DNA from: Cellvibrio sp. UBA7661
GTDB taxonomy: Bacteria > Pseudomonadota > Gammaproteobacteria > Pseudomonadales > Cellvibrionaceae
Direction of reading: 5' to 3'
DNA: 64,000 nt
Assembly: GCA_002483365.1 (NCBI GenBank)
Contig: DLHT01000017.1
Coordinates: forward strand, 159,270-223,269
Shown piece by piece: positions 17,595 through 27,408 of this stretch. A program made the translations under genes and the position numbers. Each line of letters begins with the position of its first letter. Position 1 is the first letter of the stretch. The notes beneath the pieces were generated by a model. That model searched no databases, was not told the DNA's origin, and was given only the letters and a program-made list of their open reading frames with translations.

Positions 17595-18329
17595 GTGACT
17601 GACAATATCCTTCGCCATGTGGCGATTATTATGGATGGCAACAATCGCTGGGCCAAGCAGCGCGGAATGGCTGGTGTATCTGGCCATAAAGTGGGTGTTG
17701 AGCGTATCCGCGATGTTATGTCGGCATGTCAGGATTTAGGTATAGAAGTGTTGACTGTTTTTGCTTTCAGCAGTGAAAACTGGCGTCGCCCACCCGTCGA
17801 AGTGGAAGCTTTGATGTCATTGTTTTTGCTATACCTCAAAAATGAAGCTAAAGCCCTCAAGAAAAAAGGTGTTGCCTTAAGGGTGATTGGCAACCGTGAG
17901 CGCTTCACTCCCTCAATTCAAAAAGCGATTGATGACGCTGAAGAGCTGACCCGCGGTGGTAAAACTACCTTGGTTATTGCGGCTGATTATGGTGGCCGTT
18001 GGGACATAGCACAGGCAACAAAAAAAGTGACACAGCAAGTTTTGAATGGTCAATTGGCATTGTCAGACATTAACGAGAATGCACTTCATCAACATACGTG
18101 TCTTGCTGATTTGCCGCCACTGGATTTGTTGATTCGCACTGGCGGTGAGATTCGAATTAGCAATTTTTTATTATGGCAATGTGCTTATGCCGAATTATTT
18201 TTTAGCGATAAGCTCTGGCCTGACTTTGATGGCGAAGAACTTAAAAAAGCAGCAATGAGTTTTAATGATCGTCAGCGTCGCTTTGGGATGACAGGTGATC
18301 AAATCGATGCGGGGGCTCTTAATGCTTAG
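17595..18329 (+). CDS. uppS: Undecaprenyl diphosphate synthase (cis-prenyltransferase)
   Basis: UppS condenses eight isopentenyl diphosphates onto farnesyl diphosphate to make the C55 carrier for peptidoglycan and O-antigen. HVAIIMDGNNRWA carries the catalytic Asp14; the FSSENWRRP, ADYGGRWD and RTGGEIRISNFLLWQ motifs are intact. GTG at 17595 is preferred because GGGAG is 6 nt upstream; the ATG at 17589 directly abuts that Shine-Dalgarno. It overlaps cdsA by 8 nt, so the two are coupled. The 244-residue length is normal. Confidence 0.97.
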   Translation: MTDNILRHVAIIMDGNNRWAKQRGMAGVSGHKVGVERIRDVMSACQDLGIEVLTVFAFSSENWRRPPVEVEALMSLFLLYLKNEAKALKKKGVALRVIGNRERFTPSIQKAIDDAEELTRGGKTTLVIAADYGGRWDIAQATKKVTQQVLNGQLALSDINENALHQHTCLADLPPLDLLIRTGGEIRISNFLLWQCAYAELFFSDKLWPDFDGEELKKAAMSFNDRQRRFGMTGDQIDAGALNA

Positions 18330-19176
18330 ACAGCGTGTCATCACCGCATTGATACTCACAGCTATTTTTCTGGCTGCTTTGTTTGTATTGCCTGCAGGGT
18401 ATTTCTCTTTTTTCATAGGCGCAGTCTTATTAATTGGCGCTTGGGAGTGGGCTCGTTTATCGGGACTTACGGCTATCTGGCAGCGTCTTCTGTACTCCGT
18501 TGTGCTATTGATGTTGCTAATTGGAGTTGCAGCTTATTTTGGTTTTGTCGGTGAGATTCGTCTGCGTCTTACTGATGATGCGATACGTAATTTATTGGTT
18601 GTTGGCTGCAGCTGGTGGGCGATAGCCTTACTTTTGGTGCAAGGTTATCCCAATAGCAGTTTGTTGTGGGGGCACCAGTTATTGCGCCTGATTATGGGGG
18701 TCTTGGTATTAATCCCGACTTGGGTGGCATTGGTATATGTTCGACAGTTGCCTGATGGTGCTTGGTTGGTGTTTCTTTTAATAGTTGTTGTGGCACTGGC
18801 TGACAGTGGTGGTTATTTCGTGGGGCGTCGTTTCGGAAAGCATAAATTGGCGCCAGCGGTAAGTCCCGGTAAAACATGGGAAGGGTTTGCAGGTGGGCTT
18901 CTTGCCAACTGTTTGTTGGCTTTGATGCTGGCGGTTGTATTGGATGTCGGATTGTTGTGGATTTTGTGTGTGATTCTGCCTGCCAGTTTGGTGTCTGTAT
19001 TGGGTGATTTATTAGAAAGCATGGTCAAGCGTCATGCTGGTGTGAAAGATAGCGGTAATATCTTACCTGGTCATGGCGGTATTCTTGACCGTGTTGATGG
19101 AATCACAGCAAGTGCCCCCGTTTTTGCGCTGGCCTTGTTGGTGACAGGTGCTATTGCGCCTGGTGCAGGTAGTTGA
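18322..19176 (+). CDS. cdsA: Phosphatidate cytidylyltransferase
   Basis: CdsA makes CDP-diacylglycerol from phosphatidic acid and CTP, the branch point of phospholipid synthesis. The 284-residue, highly hydrophobic protein has about eight membrane segments. The C-terminal signature SMVKRHAGVKDSGNILPGHGG(I)LDRVDG is present from about residue 233. The ATG at 18322 overlaps the uppS 3' end. dxr starts 3 nt after its stop codon. Confidence 0.97.
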   Translation: MLRQRVITALILTAIFLAALFVLPAGYFSFFIGAVLLIGAWEWARLSGLTAIWQRLLYSVVLLMLLIGVAAYFGFVGEIRLRLTDDAIRNLLVVGCSWWAIALLLVQGYPNSSLLWGHQLLRLIMGVLVLIPTWVALVYVRQLPDGAWLVFLLIVVVALADSGGYFVGRRFGKHKLAPAVSPGKTWEGFAGGLLANCLLALMLAVVLDVGLLWILCVILPASLVSVLGDLLESMVKRHAGVKDSGNILPGHGGILDRVDGITASAPVFALALLVTGAIAPGAGS

Positions 19177-19179
19177 TTT

Positions 19180-20379
19180 ATGCCAACCAATTTGCAACAA
19201 ATCACTATCCTGGGGGCGACTGGGTCTATTGGCGTTAGTACGTTGGATGTGATTGCGCGACATCCGGATCGCTATCGGGTTTTTGCGCTGACTGCAGATC
19301 GTCGCTGGCAATTGTTGGCAACCCAATGTCTCACCTACAGACCCCGTTATGCAGTCTTAAGTGACCCTTTGGGTGCGCTGGAGTTGGAGCGCGAACTGCG
19401 TCGACAAGGTTGCGAAACCGAGGTGTTGCAAGGTGCTACTGCATTGGAGATGGTTGCTAGTCATGAAGATGTTGATACCGTCATGGCTGCAATCGTAGGT
19501 GCTGCGGGCTTGACCCCAACGTTGGCCGCTGTCAACGCGGGCAAAAAAGTATTGCTGGCAAATAAAGAAGCGCTGGTTATGGCGGGAGGGCTATTTACCC
19601 GCGCAGTAGCTGAGTGCGGAGCGGTGTTACTGCCGATTGATAGCGAGCACAATGCTATTTACCAATGTTTACCCAATCATCGCTCCGATTATCTTGCTGC
19701 TGGATTGGGTTCCAGTGGGGTGCGAAAAATCCTCTTGACTGCTTCGGGTGGTCCATTTCGTAATACACCTATTGAGGAGCTTTCGCGTGTTACCCCTGAG
19801 CAAGCGTGCGCCCATCCCAACTGGAGTATGGGGCAAAAAATTTCAGTTGATTCAGCGACCATGCTGAATAAAGGGTTGGAGTTGATAGAGGCTTGTTGGT
19901 TATTTAATACTCGCCCGCAACAAGTTGAGGTAGTTATTCATCCTCAAAGCGTCATCCACTCAATGGTAGAGTACATTGATGGCTCGGTTTTGGCGCAACT
20001 GGGAAATCCAGATATGCGCACACCTATTGCACATGCATTGGCATGGCCTGAACGAATTGAATCAGGTGTATCCAGTTTGGATTTGATCAATATTGCGCGC
20101 CTGGATTTTAGTGCCCCTGACTACGAACGATTCCCATGCCTGCGGATGGCGCAATCAGCGGCTGAAGTGTCAGGCACTGCGCCTGCATTACTTAATGCCT
20201 CGAATGAGGTCGCTGTCGCTGCATTTTTACAGCGTAAAATCCGCTTTGATCAAATAGCTGTGGTTATTGATCATGTGTTGTCGCGAATTGCTCCGAGTGA
20301 GCCGGAGTGCCTTGCGCAGATCCATAATGCTGATGCTGAGGCTCGCGCTCTTGCGCAGCAACTGATAGCAACCTGGTAA
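19180..20379 (+). CDS. dxr: 1-deoxy-D-xylulose 5-phosphate reductoisomerase
   Basis: Dxr catalyses the first committed MEP-pathway step, DXP to 2-C-methyl-D-erythritol 4-phosphate, using NADPH. The N-terminal Rossmann motif LGATGSIGVSTLDV, the LANKEALVMAG loop, the metal-binding PIDSEHNAI and the TASGGPFR and SATMLNKGLELIEA segments are present in its 399 residues. It supplies isoprenoids upstream of UppS in the same operon. Complete, with no oddities. Confidence 0.98.
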   Translation: MPTNLQQITILGATGSIGVSTLDVIARHPDRYRVFALTADRRWQLLATQCLTYRPRYAVLSDPLGALELERELRRQGCETEVLQGATALEMVASHEDVDTVMAAIVGAAGLTPTLAAVNAGKKVLLANKEALVMAGGLFTRAVAECGAVLLPIDSEHNAIYQCLPNHRSDYLAAGLGSSGVRKILLTASGGPFRNTPIEELSRVTPEQACAHPNWSMGQKISVDSATMLNKGLELIEACWLFNTRPQQVEVVIHPQSVIHSMVEYIDGSVLAQLGNPDMRTPIAHALAWPERIESGVSSLDLINIARLDFSAPDYERFPCLRMAQSAAEVSGTAPALLNASNEVAVAAFLQRKIRFDQIAVVIDHVLSRIAPSEPECLAQIHNADAEARALAQQLIATW

Positions 20380-20400
20380 TTATTGGTTCGAGGTTTTCTT

Positions 20401-21750
20401 GTGGAATTAATCCAGACAATTTTGTCTTTCTTGGTTGCATTGCTGATCTTGGTCACCATTCACGAGTTTGGGCATTTTTATGTTGCTCGTCGCTGTGGTG
20501 TCAAAGTATTGAGGTTCTCAATTGGTTTTGGGCGAGTGCTTTGGTCTCGTCGCGACAGTCAAGGGACTGAATATGCTGTGGCTGCATTGCCTTTGGGTGG
20601 CTACGTCAAAATGTTGGATGCGCGAGAATCTGTTGTTTCTCCTGAAGAGAGTCAGTTTGCCTTTAATAATAAGAATGTATGGCAGCGCATTGCGATTGTA
20701 GCTGCTGGGCCGATCGCCAATTTTATGCTTGCGATTCTCTTGTTCTGGGGGCTATTACTGCAAGGGCAAAAAGATCTCATACCAATTATAGGTCAGGTAG
20801 CTCCTGGATCTATTGCTGCTCAGGCGGGGCTAGAAGCTGGACAGGAAATTATTGCAATTGATGGGCGCTTAACTCCTACTTGGCAAGCCTTGAATAAAGC
20901 CTTATTAAATCGATTGGGAGAGACTGGAGAGATCAGCATAACGGTTGCTTATTCTGACTCACATTTTCAATATGAAACTAAAGCTCAACTGGTTGATTGG
21001 ATGAGGGATGCTGTTGATCCTAATCCCGTTGCAGGTATGGGTATTACTTTGCATCTTCCAATACCAGCGATAGTTGGTGAAGTTGCATTTGGTGGAGCAG
21101 CAGAAAAGGCCGGGTTTAAAACTGGCGATCGTATTTTGCAGGTCAATGATGTTGATGTAGACAATTGGCCTGACTGGGTTGAATTCATACGAAAGAATCC
21201 AGAAAACCGCATTAATGTAAGTCTGGAGCGCGGCGAGCGGATAATAAATCTCCAGCTAACTCCTGATGCTGTTGAGGAGGATGGGCACAGGATCGGGCGT
21301 ATCGGTGCTGGAGTTCAAACTTACACACTACCTGAAAGTTTAATCCGTACCTACGAATACAATCCGGTCAGTGCGTTTGTCGCAGGGGTCAATAAAACCT
21401 GGGAAACCTCTGGATTTGTTCTTTTATCAATCAAAAAATTGATTCTTGGCGAAATTTCCACGAAAAACTTGAGTGGACCGATAAGCATTGCTAAGGTGGC
21501 GGGCTCTTCGGCCGAGAGTGGCTTGAAAAGTTTTATTGGTTTTGTCGCTCTGCTCAGTGTATTTCTGGCAGTTTTTAACCTTTTACCTATTCCTGTGTTG
21601 GATGGTGGCCACTTATTTTATTACTTTATTGAAGTAATAAAGGGGAAACCGGTGTCCGACAGAGTGCAGATGCTAGGGTATCAGGTTGGACTCTTTCTAG
21701 TGATAAGTCTAAGTGTGCTAGCGCTGTATAACGACATACTGCGGCTTTAA
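20401..21750 (+). CDS. rseP: RIP zinc metalloprotease RseP (MucP/YaeL)
   Basis: RseP is an inner-membrane site-2 protease that cleaves anti-sigma factor RseA/MucA and clears signal peptides. The metal motif HEFGH is at residues 21-25, and the second catalytic motif NLLPIPVLDGGH lies near the C-terminus. Two periplasmic PDZ domains lie between (around 110-200 and 215-300). I chose GTG at 20401 because GAGG is 8 nt upstream and HEFGH then falls one residue from its E. coli position. A TTG at 20383 would add six residues. At 449 residues it equals the usual length. Confidence 0.97.
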   Translation: MELIQTILSFLVALLILVTIHEFGHFYVARRCGVKVLRFSIGFGRVLWSRRDSQGTEYAVAALPLGGYVKMLDARESVVSPEESQFAFNNKNVWQRIAIVAAGPIANFMLAILLFWGLLLQGQKDLIPIIGQVAPGSIAAQAGLEAGQEIIAIDGRLTPTWQALNKALLNRLGETGEISITVAYSDSHFQYETKAQLVDWMRDAVDPNPVAGMGITLHLPIPAIVGEVAFGGAAEKAGFKTGDRILQVNDVDVDNWPDWVEFIRKNPENRINVSLERGERIINLQLTPDAVEEDGHRIGRIGAGVQTYTLPESLIRTYEYNPVSAFVAGVNKTWETSGFVLLSIKKLILGEISTKNLSGPISIAKVAGSSAESGLKSFIGFVALLSVFLAVFNLLPIPVLDGGHLFYYFIEVIKGKPVSDRVQMLGYQVGLFLVISLSVLALYNDILRL

Positions 21751-21801
21751 TTGGATCCCCCTAACCGCAACCAACATCCATTTATGATTAGAACAAATTC
21801 T

Positions 21802-24474
21802 ATGAAGCGAGTTTTGATGCGATTTATTGGCTGTTTTTTGGTGCTCTTGCTGTCTTGTGCTGTGCAAGCGCAAACTTTCCGTGTCAGTGATATCCGTGTA
21901 GAGGGGCTGCAACGTGTTTCAGCCGGTACAGTTTTCAGTGCTCTGCCTATACGGGTAGGTGACATACTGACTCAGTCTGATATTCAAAATGCAACCCGCG
22001 AACTGTTTAAGATCGGTTATTTCTCGGATGTAGCGATTAAACGTGATGGGGATGTATTGGTATTGGTCATCAAAGAGCGCCCGGCGATCAATAGTATTGA
22101 ACTTAAAGGCAACAAGGCTATTAAGACTGAAAACCTTATGGATAGTCTTAAAGACAATAATTTATCAGAAGGCCAAATTTTCCAGCGCGCTACCTTGGAA
22201 GGCATAACTCAGGCATTGCAGCGTGAATACGTAAATCAGGGGCGCTATGGTGCAAGTGTCAATATTGAAATTGAAGATATGCCCCGTAACCAGGTTAAAG
22301 TTCTGGTAAAGATCGACGAGGGCAGCCCATCCCGTATCAAGCAAATCAATATTGTCGGTAACCACAGTTATACCGAAGAAGAGTTGGCTGATCTTTTTGA
22401 ATTAAAAACAACAGGTATGTGGTCTTGGATATCAGGTAATGACAAATATAACAAAGAAAAAATGAAGGGTGATTTGGAGCGGCTGGAATCCTGGTATATG
22501 GATCGCGGCTATTTAAATTTCAAAATTGACTCATCGCAAATTTCATTAAGTCCTGATAAGGCCAAAATCTTTATTACGATCAACATTACAGAGGGTGACA
22601 TTTATAAAGTCAGTGAAATCGATTTGGCAGGTGATCCGGCTATCGATGAGGAAATTATCCGCCGCATGATTTTGATGCGTAAGGATCAGATTTTCTCTCA
22701 AATTCTTATGACAACTTCTGAGGAATACGTTACCAAACGTTTGGGTAATGAGGGGTATACCTTTGCCAAAGTAGAAGGGATGCCAGAACGAAACGACGCT
22801 GATAAAACCGTAAAAATTACTTTCTTTATTGAACCTGGCAAACGCGCATATGTGAATCGTATTAATTTTCGCGGTAACACTAAAACGATCGATGAGGTGT
22901 TGCGCCGTGAAATGCGTCAAATGGAAGGCGGTTCTGCAAACTCTGCACAAATTGAAAATTCAAAAGTGCGGTTGGAGCGTTTGGGTTTCTTTAAAGAAGT
23001 GAAAGTAGAAAATAAAGAGGTTCCGGGTACTTCGGATCAGATAGATGTAGAATACACGGTTGAAGAACAGCCATCGGGCAGTATGGGTTTGCAAGTAGGT
23101 TATGCCCAGTATTCTGGATTATTGTTCTCTGCAAGTATTCAACAAAACAACTGGTTTGGCACAGGTAAGCAGGTAGGCTTTAGCTTCAGTCACAATCGTT
23201 ATCAGACAGCATATAACTTTAATTACAACGACCCTTATTTTACACCTGATGGTGTAAGCCGTGGTGTGAATTTGTATTACACCAAGAGTGACTATGGCTC
23301 GTATAACATTACTCCTTACAGTACAAACGTATATGGAGGAAAACTAAATTTTGGTTATCCTATTTCAGATATTGAGCGCATTGGTTTTGATATCGGTTTG
23401 CGTAGTTTGGAAGTTGAACCTACAGGGTATTCATCACAGGAAATTATTCGCAGTCCATTTTGGAGCGATAGAATTGGCTATATAACCCAGCAAGAAAATT
23501 ATGACTTGATCCAAAGAGCACAGCAGGGAATTGATTACCCCAACGGTAGCTATGAAATTAAAACAGTTACTGAGGATATGCTTGGCGCTCCCGGTTTCCT
23601 TGATATTTATGGCGATACATTTAATGATGCTCAGTTGAGTATGTATTGGATGCGTTCAACTCTCAATCGTGGAGTTTTAGCAAATCGTGGTGCTTCGCAG
23701 CAATTAAGCTTTGAGCTTTCTCTGCCTGGTGGCGACCTGCAATATTATAAGTTCGACTACAATGGCCAAATTTTCAAGCCTCTAACGCGTTCTCTAACGT
23801 TGCGTTTACATACTCGCTTGGGTTACGCGGCTTCCTATGGTGATTTGGACGAACTTCCATTTTTTGAACACTATTATGCGGGTGGTTTTGGGTCGGTTCG
23901 TGGCTTTGAGCGCAACACTCTCGGTCCACGTAGTTCTCCGCGTCGAAGTGATGATGAAACAACAACCGCTACCGTGTGGGATGATCTCAATGGCGATGGT
24001 ATTGCTCAACCTAATGAGCGCGGCGGCTTGGCTTACGTGCTGTGTGAAGATCCAAATGCTCCAGGTGTAGGTGCTAATAGCGATGGGTATCCGCGCCTCT
24101 GTAATCCAGGCGAGCTGATAAGCGATCTAATAGTGGGGAGCACATACACCAGCCGTACCCGTGGTGCATTTGGTGGTAATGTGTTGATTCAGGGGGGGGC
24201 GGAAATTTTATTTCCACTGCCATTTATTAAAGATCAGCGTTCTCTGCAAACGACGTTCTTCGTAGATGCAGGTAACGTATTTGATACTGACTGTGGTGCA
24301 ACCCAATTGAATTGTTATGGCGTTGATGTTGATCGTATTAATGCCTCAGTCGGGTTTGGTTTGACTTGGATATCCGGTTTTGGCCCTATGACTTTTAGTA
24401 TTGCCGAACCGTTTAGGGAAAATGAATATGATCGAACAGAAGTGTTCCAGTTCTCCTTGGGGCAAACTTTCTAA
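21802..24474 (+). CDS. bamA: Outer membrane protein assembly factor BamA
   Basis: BamA is the Omp85 barrel that inserts outer-membrane proteins. The 890-residue precursor has a signal peptide ending near QAQ, five POTRA domains (roughly residues 25-425), then a 16-strand barrel ending in FQFSLGQTF with the C-terminal aromatic expected. The loop 6 motif VRGF is at 699-702. Immediately after it is an insertion of roughly 70 residues containing a perfect EF-hand-like loop, DLNGDGIAQPNE (728-739), and two cysteines; typical Pseudomonas BamA appears to be shorter here. I chose ATG at 21802, just before the signal peptide. Another ATG at 21784 and a TTG at 21751 exist, none with a strong ribosome-binding site. 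Confidence 0.97.
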   Translation: MKRVLMRFIGCFLVLLLSCAVQAQTFRVSDIRVEGLQRVSAGTVFSALPIRVGDILTQSDIQNATRELFKIGYFSDVAIKRDGDVLVLVIKERPAINSIELKGNKAIKTENLMDSLKDNNLSEGQIFQRATLEGITQALQREYVNQGRYGASVNIEIEDMPRNQVKVLVKIDEGSPSRIKQINIVGNHSYTEEELADLFELKTTGMWSWISGNDKYNKEKMKGDLERLESWYMDRGYLNFKIDSSQISLSPDKAKIFITINITEGDIYKVSEIDLAGDPAIDEEIIRRMILMRKDQIFSQILMTTSEEYVTKRLGNEGYTFAKVEGMPERNDADKTVKITFFIEPGKRAYVNRINFRGNTKTIDEVLRREMRQMEGGSANSAQIENSKVRLERLGFFKEVKVENKEVPGTSDQIDVEYTVEEQPSGSMGLQVGYAQYSGLLFSASIQQNNWFGTGKQVGFSFSHNRYQTAYNFNYNDPYFTPDGVSRGVNLYYTKSDYGSYNITPYSTNVYGGKLNFGYPISDIERIGFDIGLRSLEVEPTGYSSQEIIRSPFWSDRIGYITQQENYDLIQRAQQGIDYPNGSYEIKTVTEDMLGAPGFLDIYGDTFNDAQLSMYWMRSTLNRGVLANRGASQQLSFELSLPGGDLQYYKFDYNGQIFKPLTRSLTLRLHTRLGYAASYGDLDELPFFEHYYAGGFGSVRGFERNTLGPRSSPRRSDDETTTATVWDDLNGDGIAQPNERGGLAYVLCEDPNAPGVGANSDGYPRLCNPGELISDLIVGSTYTSRTRGAFGGNVLIQGGAEILFPLPFIKDQRSLQTTFFVDAGNVFDTDCGATQLNCYGVDVDRINASVGFGLTWISGFGPMTFSIAEPFRENEYDRTEVFQFSLGQTF

Positions 24475-24510
24475 CAATAAATGTTTTATCTCATTAAAGA
24501 GGAATAGATT

Positions 24511-25023
24511 GTGAGTGTTACACAAAACATGTTGGCTGCTGTTGTATTGTCTTTGGTGTCGGCAGTGTCTTGGGCGCAAGGCAAAATAGTTGTTCTTGAT
24601 CCGACAGCTGCTGTGATGGGAACTGCTGCAGCTAAAGCGAAATTTGAAAAATTGCAGAAAAGTGCTGAGTTTGCTGCAGCAAAAGCAAAATTAGATGGCT
24701 TGGCTGCAGATATCAAAGCATTGCAAACTGAGTATCAAAAAGATGGTATGACGTGGAGTGCTGAAAAGCGTGCAGAGAGTGAGAAGAAGTTGCAAAGCCT
24801 TGGACAAGATTATCAATTTCAGGGCAAAAAGTTGCAAACTGAACAACAAGCGCTTATGCAGCAAATTATGCAAGAGCTGGGTCCCAAAATGGAGTCAGTA
24901 GTCAAACAGTTGGTCGATTCAGAAAAAATCACCATGATTGTTGACGCCAAAGCAGTCATGATGGCAAAGCCTGAAAATGATCTGACACCCAAAGTTACTG
25001 CCTTGCTTGATAAAGCAAAATAG
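24511..25023 (+). CDS. skp: Periplasmic chaperone Skp/OmpH
   Basis: Skp binds unfolded outer-membrane proteins in the periplasm and delivers them to the Bam complex. The 170-residue protein has a signal peptide cleaved near SWAQ-G. The rest is dominated by a long Lys/Gln/Glu-rich coiled-coil (about residues 38-125), with the beta core formed by KIVVLDPTAAV and KITMIVDAKAV. It starts with GTG behind AAGAGGA. Its place between bamA and lpxD is standard. Confidence 0.95.
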   Translation: MSVTQNMLAAVVLSLVSAVSWAQGKIVVLDPTAAVMGTAAAKAKFEKLQKSAEFAAAKAKLDGLAADIKALQTEYQKDGMTWSAEKRAESEKKLQSLGQDYQFQGKKLQTEQQALMQQIMQELGPKMESVVKQLVDSEKITMIVDAKAVMMAKPENDLTPKVTALLDKAK

Positions 25024-25040
25024 CAACAGGTTGCTGTGTT

Positions 25041-26066
25041 GTGAAGCGCTCTTATACATTGTTAGAACTAGCGACCAGAGTGAATGCTGAGGTTGTTGGT
25101 GATCCATCGCATGAAATAATAGCGCTTTCAACATTGCAGTCAGCGACACAAAAAGATTTAAGCTTTATTGCTAATCCCGCGTATAAAAAATTTCTCGCAT
25201 CTACGAAAGCTGGAGCCTTATTGGTTAACCCGGATTTTGCCAAGGAATACAGCGGGAATAAGTTGATTGTAAAAAACCCGTATCTTGCATATGCGCAGCT
25301 TTCTGCTGTTTTTGAAGTGCTGCGCCCGCCTTATTCTGGAATTCATCCTACAGCCGTAGTTGGCGTTGATTGTCAGTTAGGTGAGTTGGTTTCTATTGGC
25401 GCTAATGCTGTTGTTGGTGATGGCGTTATTCTTGACGATGGCGTCATTATTGGCCCGGGCAGTTATGTTGGCAATGATAGTGTAGTTGGTAAAAATACGC
25501 GTTTGGCTGCCAACGTGAGTATTTATCACGGGGTGATTATTGGTGCTGATTGCACGTTACATAGTGGTTGTGTGATTGGTGCGGATGGTTTTGGGTTTGC
25601 TCCAGATGCAGGCGGATGGGTTAAGATCCATCAGTTGGGCGGAGTAAAAATAGGTAATAGGGTAGAAATCGGTGCATGTACTTGTATTGATCGTGGTGCT
25701 CTCGACGATACTGAGATTGACGACGGTGCAATTATCGATAACCAAGTGCAGATAGGCCACAATGTACGCATCGGGCGCAATACAGCAATTGCTGCGCATA
25801 CAGCAATTGCTGGTAGCACAATAATAGGTGCCAATTGCACGATAGCTGGTGCAGTTGCTATTGCCGGTCATTTGACTTTAGCGGATAAAGTTCATATTTC
25901 TGGTAAGAGCATGGTCTCTGCATCTATCAATGAACCGGGTTCTTATTCTTCCGGTACTCCTTTGTCACCAACAAAAGATTGGCGCAAAAATGCCGCGCGT
26001 TTTCGTCAATTGGATAACTTGGCTACACGCTTAATAAAACTCGAACGCACTCATGGTGCGGAATAA
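25041..26066 (+). CDS. lpxD: UDP-3-O-(3-hydroxyacyl)glucosamine N-acyltransferase
   Basis: LpxD adds the second acyl chain in lipid A synthesis. The 341-residue protein has an N-terminal uridine-binding domain, then a left-handed beta-helix of hexapeptide repeats (about 105-310) with the catalytic His in QIGHNVRIG, and a C-terminal helical tail for ACP binding. The start is GTG, 17 nt after skp. Family landmarks such as GCVIGADGFGFA and CTCIDRGALDDTEI are intact. Confidence 0.97.
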   Translation: MKRSYTLLELATRVNAEVVGDPSHEIIALSTLQSATQKDLSFIANPAYKKFLASTKAGALLVNPDFAKEYSGNKLIVKNPYLAYAQLSAVFEVLRPPYSGIHPTAVVGVDCQLGELVSIGANAVVGDGVILDDGVIIGPGSYVGNDSVVGKNTRLAANVSIYHGVIIGADCTLHSGCVIGADGFGFAPDAGGWVKIHQLGGVKIGNRVEIGACTCIDRGALDDTEIDDGAIIDNQVQIGHNVRIGRNTAIAAHTAIAGSTIIGANCTIAGAVAIAGHLTLADKVHISGKSMVSASINEPGSYSSGTPLSPTKDWRKNAARFRQLDNLATRLIKLERTHGAE

Positions 26067-26095
26067 ATTTTAATTGATTGCTTGGGGCTTGCACC

Positions 26096-26533
26096 ATGAT
26101 GGACGTTAACGAAATTCGCCAATATTTACCTCACCGATATCCATTTTTGTTGGTGGATCGCGTTGTGGAGTTGATTGAGGGTGAATCAATTATCGCGTAT
26201 AAAAATATTACCGTTAACGAAGAGGTTTTTAATGGGCATTTCCCTCAAAGTCCTGTTTTCCCCGGTGTAATGATTATTGAGGCTATGGCTCAAGCGTCTG
26301 GTATTTTGGGTTTCAAAACAATGAATAAAAAACCACAGGATGGTTCTATTTATTTGTTTGCCGGTGTTGATGATGTGCGTTTCAAGCGCCAGGTTATTCC
26401 AGGTGACCGGTTACAGCTGGAGTCGCGTGTCATTTCGGAAAAGCGTGGTATTTGGAAATTTGAATGTAAAGCCAGTGTTGATGGAATATTGGCTGCCTCT
26501 GCAACCATTCTCTGCGCAGATCGTAAACTCTAA
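26096..26533 (+). CDS. fabZ: 3-hydroxyacyl-[ACP] dehydratase
   Basis: FabZ dehydrates 3-hydroxyacyl-ACP in fatty acid synthesis and competes with LpxA/LpxD for hydroxyacyl-ACP. The hotdog-fold protein has the catalytic His48 in NGHFP and Glu62 in MIIEAMAQ, plus YLPHRYPFLLVDRV near the start. Two adjacent ATGs (26096, 26099) are both possible; GGGG lies upstream. A TTG at 26078 is unlikely. Length 145 residues, as usual. Confidence 0.97.
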   Translation: MMDVNEIRQYLPHRYPFLLVDRVVELIEGESIIAYKNITVNEEVFNGHFPQSPVFPGVMIIEAMAQASGILGFKTMNKKPQDGSIYLFAGVDDVRFKRQVIPGDRLQLESRVISEKRGIWKFECKASVDGILAASATILCADRKL

Positions 26534-26583
26534 ATGATCAAAATACCTGATCGCAAATTGTTTTGGACGAGTGAGAGCTTATT

Positions 26584-27354
26584 TTGATAGATTCATCCGC
26601 AATTATCCATCCCGATGCCAAACTTGCTTCTGATGTACAGGTTGGCCCTTGGACAGTAATTGGTCCTGATGTGGAGATTGGAGAAGGGTGCATTATTGCT
26701 TCCCATGTTGTGTTGAAAGGCCCAACTAAAATTGGCAAACATAACCGCATATATCAGTTCTCTACTATTGGTGAAGACACCCCTGATTTAAAATATAAGG
26801 GTGAACCGACACGCTTAGTTATTGGTGATAACAATGTTATCCGAGAAGGTGTGACCATCCATCGCGGCACCATACAAGACCGCAGTGAAACTACAATTGG
26901 CAATAACAATTTACTAATGGCTTATGTGCATGTTGGCCATGACAGTGTTATTGGTAACAATTGTATCTTGGTAAATAACACTGCTCTGGCGGGACATGTG
27001 CATATTGGCGATTGGGCAATTTTGAGTGGATTCACTCTTGTGCATCAGTTTTGCAAAATCGGAGCCCACAGTTTCTCAGGTATGGGCAGTGCGATTGGTA
27101 AGGATGTACCTGCATACATAATGGTGAATGGAAGTCCTGCCGAAGCGAAGAATATTAACGTCGAAGGTCTGCGTCGCCGCGGTTTTAGCAAAGACGAAAT
27201 TGCACTCTTGAGTAAAGCCTACAAAATTATTTATCGCCGTGGATTGACATTAGATGAAGCTCTTGCGGAGTTGAATCCATTTGTTAATGATAGCCCCGCA
27301 TTGCAAGTGTTAATCGATTCTCTTAATGCCTCAACGCGCGGTATTGTCCGTTAG
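26584..27354 (+). CDS. lpxA: UDP-N-acetylglucosamine O-acyltransferase
   Basis: LpxA performs the first lipid A step, acylating UDP-GlcNAc from 3-hydroxyacyl-ACP. The 256-residue protein has the N-terminal hexapeptide beta-helix (HPDAKLASDVQVGPWTVIG), the catalytic His119 in VGHDS, and a C-terminal helical domain. The start is TTG at 26584: the next ATG lies far inside the helix repeats, and GAGAG lies about 8 nt upstream. A TTG start suggests translation kept low. Confidence 0.96.
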   Translation: MIDSSAIIHPDAKLASDVQVGPWTVIGPDVEIGEGCIIASHVVLKGPTKIGKHNRIYQFSTIGEDTPDLKYKGEPTRLVIGDNNVIREGVTIHRGTIQDRSETTIGNNNLLMAYVHVGHDSVIGNNCILVNNTALAGHVHIGDWAILSGFTLVHQFCKIGAHSFSGMGSAIGKDVPAYIMVNGSPAEAKNINVEGLRRRGFSKDEIALLSKAYKIIYRRGLTLDEALAELNPFVNDSPALQVLIDSLNASTRGIVR

Positions 27355-27408
27355 TGTTGTTTTACGGCTACTCCACGTTTGTTATAACATCTAAAAACGG
27401 AGGGCTGC

